From: Rhodocyclus purpureus
GTDB lineage: Bacteria > Pseudomonadota > Gammaproteobacteria > Burkholderiales > Rhodocyclaceae
DNA length: 51,644 nucleotides
Direction of reading: 5' to 3'
Assembly (NCBI RefSeq): GCF_016653115.1
Contig: NZ_NHRX01000054.1
Span: 1 to 51,644, forward strand
Both the position numbers and the translations under genes were made by a program. Below the pieces are notes generated by a model that had not been told where the DNA came from, searched no databases, and saw nothing but the letters and a program-made list of their open reading frames with translations. This document shows, in pieces, positions 45,888 to 51,644 of the stretch. Position 1 is the stretch's first letter. Each line of letters begins with the position of its first letter.

Positions 45888-46442
45888 TCAGGCGCCGATT
45901 TTCTGCTCCGGCACGGAATACTCGCCAGCGTTAGCCGCGGGCGTAGTCGGCAACTGCGCTTTGCGTGCCGCAGCGACACGCTCGCGCAGTTTGGCGAGCA
46001 AGCCTTCGCCCGCGTCCTCGACCATGTCGATGACCACGTCGAAGTCGTGGCCCAGCCCGTAGAAGGGGTCGGGAACGTCTTCGTCCGCGAAATTGCGCGA
46101 GTGCTGCATCAGGAGACCGAGGCGATCGAGCTTTTCCGGCGGACAGAGGCGCTGCAGGGCGGCGAGGTTGCTGCGGTCCATCGCCAGCACCAAGTCGAAA
46201 TAGTCGAGGTCCTGCGGCGCCACCTTGCGCGCGCGCATCGACGAAAGGTCGTAGCCGCGCAGGGCGGCAGCGCGTTGCGTGCGCGCGTCGGGTGCTTCGC
46301 CGACATGATAGCCGTGCGTTCCCGCCGAATCGACCTCGATCACGGCTTCCAGCCCCTCGCGCCGCAGCAGCTTGCGGAAAACGCCCTCGGCCGTCGGCGA
46401 ACGACAGATGTTTCCCATGCAGACGAAGAGCACTTTGATCAT
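45888..46442 (-). CDS. Low-molecular-weight protein-tyrosine phosphatase
   Basis: The 184-residue protein has the P-loop CMGNICRSP (nucleophile Cys8, Arg14) at the N-terminus and the general-acid Asp in DPFYGLGHDF (about 125). Its core length is typical, with about 25 extra residues at the C-terminus (LPTTPAANAGEYSVPEQKIGA). No tyrosine kinase or polysaccharide gene is nearby, so the substrate is unknown. The ATG at 46442 has a weak ribosome-binding site. The gap upstream (46443-46593) holds nothing I can name. Confidence 0.93.
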   Translation of the reverse strand: MIKVLFVCMGNICRSPTAEGVFRKLLRREGLEAVIEVDSAGTHGYHVGEAPDARTQRAAALRGYDLSSMRARKVAPQDLDYFDLVLAMDRSNLAALQRLCPPEKLDRLGLLMQHSRNFADEDVPDPFYGLGHDFDVVIDMVEDAGEGLLAKLRERVAAARKAQLPTTPAANAGEYSVPEQKIGA

Positions 46443-46593
46443 GGATGACGAGGCCGGTACGGATTAAGACTATGTCATCGATACGGGCACGCGCCGCAGA
46501 CAATGACAATGGAGAGCACGAACGATACACCAAATAGTGCGTTGGCGCATGCGTAATTTCGTGACAGAAAACCCAGGACCTCGTCATGAACCG

Positions 46594-47139
46594 TCACACT
46601 GCGTCGGCGGCCTCCCAGGCGGCGCGCCAGCGTTCCAGCTTCAGTGCAAAGGGGAGGGTCAGCGCGGGGCTGCTCGACGGCAGGACGGCGGTGACGAAGC
46701 CGTGCTGGCGAAACCAGTTCTCGCCGCGCGCGGCGGTCTTGCCGTTGAAGAAGACGCGGACGAGGCGCGGGGCCTCGTGCGAGAGGCGCGAGAAATCGTT
46801 CCTGACCGCGTCGGCGATGGCCGCGTCGAGCGCGCCTTCGCGCCGACAGTGGCGGTAGAGGTCCCAGAGGCCGATCCGCCGCGCCAGCAGACGGCGGCGG
46901 CGTTCGCGGTAGTCCGGTTCGATCAGCGCGTCGTCACCGGTGAGCGCAGCCAGCAGACGCCAGAACTGGTTCTGCGGGTGCGCGTAGTAGCCGGCGGCGG
47001 CGAGCGAGGCGGGCGACGGGAAGCTGCCGAGAAACAGCGTCTCGACGCCCGCATCGAGGATCGGCGGTAGCCCTTCGAGCAGGGGGGCGTCGGCAGCGGG
47101 TTCTCGCTGCGTCTGCCCTGCTTTCCGGGCTGCCGCCAT
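46594..47139 (-). CDS. DNA-deoxyinosine glycosylase (UDG family 6)
   Basis: Removes hypoxanthine from deaminated adenine in DNA. The 181-residue protein has the motif-A region FLGSFPSPASLAAAGYY and HPQNQFWRLL (about 36-61), and the motif-B segment LPSSSPA (about 153-159), which are the features of the hypoxanthine-DNA glycosylase branch of the uracil glycosylase superfamily. It lies 8 nt after htpG in the same direction and is likely read with it from the heat-shock promoter. Confidence 0.88.
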   Translation of the reverse strand: MAAARKAGQTQREPAADAPLLEGLPPILDAGVETLFLGSFPSPASLAAAGYYAHPQNQFWRLLAALTGDDALIEPDYRERRRRLLARRIGLWDLYRHCRREGALDAAIADAVRNDFSRLSHEAPRLVRVFFNGKTAARGENWFRQHGFVTAVLPSSSPALTLPFALKLERWRAAWEAADAV

Positions 47140-47147
47140 CGGCGGGC

Positions 47148-49073
47148 TCAGCGACCGCCGGAAAGCGCCAGCATCAGCTCGTTGATGCGGCGGACGAAAC
47201 CGGCCGGGTCTTCAAGCGTGCCGCCTTCGGCCAGGGTCGCCTGTTCGAAGAGCAGGTTGGCCCAGTCGGCGAAGCGCGAACCTTCATCGCTGCCCTCGTA
47301 CTTGAGGCGCTGCACCGCCGGATGCTGCGGGTTGATCTCGAGGATCGGCTTGACGTCGGGAGTCTGCTGCCCGGCCGCCTTGAGGATGCGCCGCAAGTTG
47401 CCACCGAGGTCGAACTCGTCCGACACCAGGCAGGAAGGCGAATCGGTCAGGCGCAGGGTGACGCGGACGTCCTTCACCTTGTCGCCGAGGGAGGACTTGA
47501 TCTTCTCGATCAGTTCCTTGTACTCGTCGGCGGCCTTGGCGACCTCTTCCTTCTCGGCCTCGTCCTCGAGCTTGCCGAGGTCGACGCCGCCCTTGGCGAC
47601 CGACTGCAGCGGCTTACCGTCGAACTCGGTGAGCGAGCCGGCGACCCACTCGTCGACGCGGTCGGACAGGAGCAGCACTTCGATGCCCTTCTTGCGGAAG
47701 ATCTCGAGGTGCGGGCTGTTCTTGGCGGCGGTGAAGGTCTCGGCGGTGACGTAGTAGATCTTCTCCTGGCCTTCCTTCATGCGCGAGACGTAGTCGGCGA
47801 GCGAGACGGTCTCGTCGGGCGTGTCGGAATGCGTCGAGGCGAAGCGCAAGAGCTTGGCGATGCGCTCCTTGTTGGCGTGGTCCTCGCCGACGCCTTCTTT
47901 GAGCACGCGGCCGAATTCCTTCCAGAAGCTCGCGTACTTCTCGCGCTCGGCGGCTTCCTCGCTGTCGGCCAGGCTCTCGAGCAGGCCGAGCACCTTCTTC
48001 ACGCAGCCGCCGCGGATCGCCTCGATCGCCTTGCTTTCCTGCAGGATCTCACGCGAGACGTTGAGCGGCAGGTCGCTCGAATCGACGACCCCGCGCACGA
48101 AGCGCAGGTAGAGCGGCATCAGCTGCTCGGCGTCGTCCATGATGAAGACGCGCTTCACGTACAGCTTGACGCCGTGGCGTGCGTTGCGGTCCCACAGGTC
48201 GAAGGGTGCGCGGCCGGGGATGTAGAGCAGCTGCGTGTATTCCTGCTTGCCCTCGACGCGCGCATGCACGTAGGCCAGCGGGTCCTCGAAGTCGTGCGCG
48301 ACGTGCTTGTAGAACTCCTTGTACTGCTCGTCGCTGATCTCGGACTTCGGCCGAACCCACAGCGCGGACGCCTGGTTGACGGTCTCGTCCTCTGCGCTGA
48401 CGACCTGCTCGCCCTTCTCCTGGTTCCACTCTTCCTTCTTCATCACGATCGGCAGCGTGATGTGGTCCGAGTACTTGCGGATGATCGAGCGCAGCTTCCA
48501 GCTGGAAAGGAACTCGTCCTCGCCCTCGCGCAGGTGCAGGGTCACGTCGGTGCCGCGGCCGGCCTTCTCGACCTGCTCGACCGAGAAGTCGCCCTCGCCC
48601 GCCGATTCCCAGCGGACGGCCTGGTCGGCCGGAAGCCCCGCGCGCCGCGAGACGACCGAGACGCGGTCGGCGACGATGAACGAGGAGTAGAAGCCGACGC
48701 CGAACTGGCCGATCAGGTGCGCGTCCTTGGCCTGGTCGCCGGTCAGCGCGGAGAAGAACTCGCGCGTTCCCGACTTGGCGATGGTGCCGAGGTGCGCGAC
48801 GGCCTCCTCACGCGACAGGCCGATGCCGTTGTCCGAGATGGTGATCGTGCGCGCTTCCTTGTCGAAGCTGACGCGGATCTTCAGCTCGGCGTCGTCGCCG
48901 TAGAGGCCGGCATCGTTGAGCGCCTCGAAGCGCAGCTTGTCGCAGGCGTCGGAAGCGTTCGAAATCAGCTCACGCAGGAAGATTTCCTTGTTGCTGTACA
49001 GCGAGTGGATCATCAACTGCAGCAGTTGCTTGACCTCTGCCTGAAAACCGAGGGTTTCCTTGGTTGCTCCCAT
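47148..49073 (-). CDS. htpG: Molecular chaperone HtpG (Hsp90)
   Basis: ATP-dependent dimeric chaperone. The 641-residue protein has the N-terminal ATPase domain with [15 protein letters not shown] (about 37-51), [21 protein letters not shown] and [15 protein letters not shown], followed by the middle and C-terminal dimerisation domains, and no charged linker, as expected for bacteria. The ATG at 49073 ([18 protein letters not shown]) follows GGAG with 7-nt spacing. A near-perfect sigma-32 promoter lies about 110 nt upstream. Confidence 0.97.
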   Translation of the reverse strand: MGATKETLGFQAEVKQLLQLMIHSLYSNKEIFLRELISNASDACDKLRFEALNDAGLYGDDAELKIRVSFDKEARTITISDNGIGLSREEAVAHLGTIAKSGTREFFSALTGDQAKDAHLIGQFGVGFYSSFIVADRVSVVSRRAGLPADQAVRWESAGEGDFSVEQVEKAGRGTDVTLHLREGEDEFLSSWKLRSIIRKYSDHITLPIVMKKEEWNQEKGEQVVSAEDETVNQASALWVRPKSEISDEQYKEFYKHVAHDFEDPLAYVHARVEGKQEYTQLLYIPGRAPFDLWDRNARHGVKLYVKRVFIMDDAEQLMPLYLRFVRGVVDSSDLPLNVSREILQESKAIEAIRGGCVKKVLGLLESLADSEEAAEREKYASFWKEFGRVLKEGVGEDHANKERIAKLLRFASTHSDTPDETVSLADYVSRMKEGQEKIYYVTAETFTAAKNSPHLEIFRKKGIEVLLLSDRVDEWVAGSLTEFDGKPLQSVAKGGVDLGKLEDEAEKEEVAKAADEYKELIEKIKSSLGDKVKDVRVTLRLTDSPSCLVSDEFDLGGNLRRILKAAGQQTPDVKPILEINPQHPAVQRLKYEGSDEGSRFADWANLLFEQATLAEGGTLEDPAGFVRRINELMLALSGGR

Positions 49074-49181
49074 CAAATGGCTCCGTGGTTCGGGTGGATG
49101 ACGATTCGGTGCGCGAAGCTCGGCGGCGAGGGCGCCAACAGCAGGCCCGGGCGCAGCGCCGGTTCGGCGAACGTCGCTCAA

Positions 49182-49207
49182 ATGGGGACGCGCCGGGCGA
49201 TTTCAAG
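49182..49207 (-). promoter_or_regulatory. Sigma-32 (heat-shock) promoter of htpG
   Basis: On the minus strand CTTGAA (49202-49207, followed by A) and CCCCAT (49182-49187, followed by TT) are 14 bp apart, matching the RpoH consensus CTTGAAA-N(11-15)-CCCCATT almost perfectly. The predicted leader is about 100 nt. The remaining 49208-49400 holds nothing I can name. Confidence 0.85.
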
Positions 49208-49400
49208 AGGTGCGCCGTCCACTCACCAACGATCATGGCGACGTCCGCCGCCCCAGGCCATGCAACGCGCTCTTTCGCGGCCGCCGCCGCTCGCACGAAA
49301 ACCAGCCGGCACCATGGACTCCCGTGGGAGGGTCGTAAGGCCCGAATCGAGGACAACCCACGCTGTTGTTTCACGTTGAGCGGACTCGGGTCAGCCCGCG

Positions 49401-50288
49401 TCAGACCTCCTCGCGGCGCGATTTCCGTTGTTCCAGCCGCTGCACGATGCGCTGCGCGAGCGCGCTCATCGAGAAGGAATGCAGCGGCTCCAGCCGCCTT
49501 GCCCGATCGAGCAGGAGGCGGCGTGACGGAGGAAAGTGCCCGCCCTTGCAGGCGAAGACGACCCTGTTGGCGCCGCCCGTGCTGGGGATGATCACCACCT
49601 GGTCGAGGAAACTCTCCCTGATCCGTGCCGCGATCACCCCGAACTTCTCGTCGCTGTCGTACAGGTTCACGACCATCACGCCAGCGGCAGAGAGGCGCTC
49701 GTGGCAGTAGTCGTAGAAGCTCGCCGAACAAAGCCGGGGCGGTTGCCCCCGGTGATCGAAGCCGTCGACCAGCAGGACATCGGGACGCCCCTCGTGTTCA
49801 CGGACGAAGTCGGCACCGTCGCCACGGATCACCGAGAGGCGCTCGTCGTCGGGAGGGATCAGGAAGCGATCGCGCAGCGCGATCACCTCGGGGTTGATCT
49901 CGACCACGGTCATCCTGGCGCCGGGCAGCTTGTGGTGGCAGTACTTGACCAGCGATCCGCCGCCCAGGCCGATCATCTCGATCGAGGCAGGATCCTCGTT
50001 GAAGAGCAGGAAACCCATCATCGCCTGCGCGTAATCGGTGGTCAGCAGTTCGGGATGGTCGACGATCATTTCGCTCTGCACCGCCGAATCGTTGAAGAGC
50101 AGGCTGCGCACGCCGCCGATCTCCTCGACGTAGGGCGCGGCGAAGCGTGAGCCGGCGTCGCTCCGCGCGGACGCCGGCGACCCGTCCGCACCCGGCTTGA
50201 CCGCCCGGACCTCCCCGGCGGCGGGTTCGTCGATCTCGGCCGCATTCGCCAGGGCGAGCAGCAGCGCGTAGTTGAAACGGTCGGACAT
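49401..50288 (-). CDS. Spermidine synthase-like methyltransferase-fold protein
   Basis: The 295-residue protein has a spermidine-synthase-type Rossmann domain: SLLFNDSAVQSEMIVDHPELL, IGLGGGSLVKYC (glycine-rich motif with Ser-Leu in place of the usual DG), VVEINPEVI (acidic residue for ribose binding) and LLVDGFD. It is not a classical polyamine synthase because the catalytic DxxDP-type region is altered; many such proteins have no proven activity. ATG at 50288 (MSDRFNYALLLALANAA) lacks a good ribosome-binding site. The gap upstream to the EamA gene (50289-50530) holds no feature I can name. Confidence 0.78.
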   Translation of the reverse strand: MSDRFNYALLLALANAAEIDEPAAGEVRAVKPGADGSPASARSDAGSRFAAPYVEEIGGVRSLLFNDSAVQSEMIVDHPELLTTDYAQAMMGFLLFNEDPASIEMIGLGGGSLVKYCHHKLPGARMTVVEINPEVIALRDRFLIPPDDERLSVIRGDGADFVREHEGRPDVLLVDGFDHRGQPPRLCSASFYDYCHERLSAAGVMVVNLYDSDEKFGVIAARIRESFLDQVVIIPSTGGANRVVFACKGGHFPPSRRLLLDRARRLEPLHSFSMSALAQRIVQRLEQRKSRREEV

Positions 50289-50530
50289 GGGTGGGAACGG
50301 ATGGGAATGGGAGAAGTGGGCAGTTGAGGACGGTGGAGGCGTGCATGATACCGCCGAGCGCCCTGCCCTCACCTGCAGATTCCGTACCCATCGCTGCCCG
50401 CGACTACCGGCGCTCGCCGCAGGACTGCCGATGGGAGGAGCGGATTCATCCCCCCTGCTGCTTTAACGAACGCTGTCAGAAACTCTTCGAGACAGCGAAG
50501 ACCACGCGCACGCCTTCCCAGCGGAACCAG

Positions 50531-51460
50531 TCACGCCCGGGTTTGCGCTCCGACCCCAGGAACGGCAAGGAGGTTCGGGCGGCGCGTGCTCAGCAGGATG
50601 CCGCCGAACACCAGGACCATCCCGCAGTAGTGGTACCACTGCGGATCCTCGGCGAGCAGCAACGCGGAGAGGATTGCGGCGAAAACCGGTTGCAGGTGGA
50701 TGAACAGCGATCCGACGGCCGGGCCCACCACGGCAACTCCGGCGTTGAAGCAGACGAAGCCGAGAAACGCGGCGATCACGCCGGCGTAGACGATCCCGGC
50801 CAGCGATCCTGCGTGCAGCTTGATCGACGCACCGGAGGCGAGTTCCCATGCGTACATCGGTGCCATCACGCACAGGCCGACGACGATCAGGGAGGCCAGC
50901 AGCAGCATCGGATGCACACCCTGCGGACGCCACTGCAAGCCGACGGTGTAGATGCTCCAGGTCAGCGTGGCGAGCAGCATCCACAGGTCGCCGGTGTTGA
51001 GACCGAGTCCGAGCAGCGCGTCGGGGTTGCCGCGGCTGATCAGCAGCACGACGCCGAGCAGCGAGACCAGCCCGCCGATGGCTTCGGGTCTGGAGAGCCG
51101 CTTGCCGAGAAAGAGGAAGGCAAGCACGCTCGTGAGTATCGGCAGGAACGAGTTGATCAGCGTGGCACTGGTCGCCGTCGTGTACTGCACCGCGATGTAC
51201 GAGAAGGTGTTGTAGAAAGGGACGCCGAAAAAGCCGAGAAACAGCACGCGCTTCCAGGAGGTGCGCAGGATCGGCCACTGCGCTTTCAGATGCGGCAGCG
51301 CAAACGGAAGCACGCAGGCAAAGGCGATGACCCAGCGCCAGAAGGCCAGGCCGACCGGTGGCAGATCGTCGCGCAGCCCGCGACTCATGACCATGTTGCC
51401 TGCCCAGAACAGCGAAGTCAGGACGAGCAGGAGGTAGGGGTTGAGGCGCAGGCGATGCAT
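50531..51460 (-). CDS. EamA-family (DMT superfamily) transporter
   Basis: Predicted inner-membrane metabolite exporter. The 309-residue protein has ten hydrophobic segments arranged as two EamA repeats; repeat 1 has FWAGNMVMSRGL and FYNTFSYIAVQYTTATSATLINSFLPILT, repeat 2 has ATLTWSIYTVGLQWR and GPAVGSLFIHLQPVFAAILSALLLAE. The substrate cannot be predicted. ATG at 51460. It stands alone at the right edge. Confidence 0.93.
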   Translation of the reverse strand: MHRLRLNPYLLLVLTSLFWAGNMVMSRGLRDDLPPVGLAFWRWVIAFACVLPFALPHLKAQWPILRTSWKRVLFLGFFGVPFYNTFSYIAVQYTTATSATLINSFLPILTSVLAFLFLGKRLSRPEAIGGLVSLLGVVLLISRGNPDALLGLGLNTGDLWMLLATLTWSIYTVGLQWRPQGVHPMLLLASLIVVGLCVMAPMYAWELASGASIKLHAGSLAGIVYAGVIAAFLGFVCFNAGVAVVGPAVGSLFIHLQPVFAAILSALLLAEDPQWYHYCGMVLVFGGILLSTRRPNLLAVPGVGAQTRA

Positions 51461-51466
51461 TGGCTT

Positions 51467-51644
51467 AGGGAAACGCTGAATAAAGCGCCAATCTGAGCCG
51501 GTGAGCCTCGCAAATTTCGCGATTGCCTATTTTTTAAGCAAATTATCGGTCAATTTTCCGATTTTTCCCCCTGAATCCGTGCTTTTCAGCCCTTTTTCGC
51601 CCCATTTCCCGCGCTCAGGACGCAATTTGCCCGTCGAGCGCCAT
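51467..51644. mobile_element. Possible insertion-sequence or MITE end at the window edge
   Basis: AT-rich sequence unlike the rest of the window begins with AGGGAAACGCTGAATAAAG, a sequence resembling terminal repeats of some transposable elements, and includes runs such as CCTATTTTTTAAGCAAATTATC. No transposase is visible in the 178 bp before the window ends, so this is a suggestion only. Confidence 0.3.

Noticed and set aside
50291-51496. Plus-strand open frame of 401 codons opposite the EamA gene
   Set aside because: Its Gln/Arg/Asp-rich composition is that of a reverse-complement shadow of hydrophobic membrane helices.

Overview
The window is chromosomal, GC-rich housekeeping DNA of a betaproteobacterium. 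The gene orders (rimP-nusA-infB-rbfA-truB-rpsO-pnp; yceD-rpmF-plsX-fabHDG-acpP-fabF; rne divergent from rluC) and protein features such as a long Ala/Pro-rich IF2 linker suggest Rhodocyclales (relatives of Azonexus, Dechloromonas, Propionivibrio or Accumulibacter). That placement is inference from family knowledge; no 16S gene is present. About 46 protein genes were identified. No tRNA, rRNA, CRISPR array or complete insertion sequence was found. Many long open frames on the opposite strand are shadows caused by high GC content.

Layout. 128-9192 (minus strand): an information-processing operon with its own promoter and a leader that carries an intrinsic terminator just before rimP, then nusA, infB, rbfA, truB, a second promoter, rpsO, an intercistronic terminator and pnp. 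9316-15271 (minus): PHP-domain nuclease, YciO-like protein, site-2 protease, trpS (carrying a Cys motif of the 4Fe-4S type), scpA, scpB, rluB. 15374-20342 (plus): promoter, tandem glycine riboswitch with terminator, then gcvT, gcvH, gcvP and a terminator. 20425-23034 (plus): a membrane PAS-GGDEF diguanylate cyclase and a glutathione peroxidase. 23089-27171 (minus): a six-gene nickel/cobalt uptake operon (NikK-like, NikL-like, outer-membrane barrel, CbiM, CbiQ, CbiO). 27359-30752 (plus): a second membrane GGDEF cyclase and nadB. 30730-37560 (minus): YgfX-like protein, and the yceD-rpmF-plsX-fabH-fabD-fabG-acpP-fabF cluster with at least two promoters and an internal terminator. 37701-39003 (plus): Maf pyrophosphatase and an RsmI-like methyltransferase. 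39025-39447: three tandem copies of a 113-bp palindromic element. 39479-42250 (minus): S49 peptidase, HAD phosphatase, rluC. 42234-45682 (plus): rne with a roughly 380-nt leader and a terminator. 45693-45848: a MITE-like inverted-repeat element. 45888-51460 (minus): protein-tyrosine phosphatase, deoxyinosine glycosylase, htpG under a sigma-32 promoter, a spermidine-synthase-like protein and an EamA transporter. The right edge looks like the end of a mobile element.

How it fits together: most genes serve translation, RNA decay (PNPase, RNase E), membrane lipid synthesis and one-carbon metabolism. The most interesting signals are regulatory. Intrinsic terminators sit directly in front of downstream start codons (rimP, plsX, gcvT) or between rpsO and pnp, suggesting widespread attenuation of core operons. 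The metal-uptake operon, which seems to include its own outer-membrane pore and an operator-like dyad, is the most notable accessory system. I did not find a clearly new defence or mobile system.
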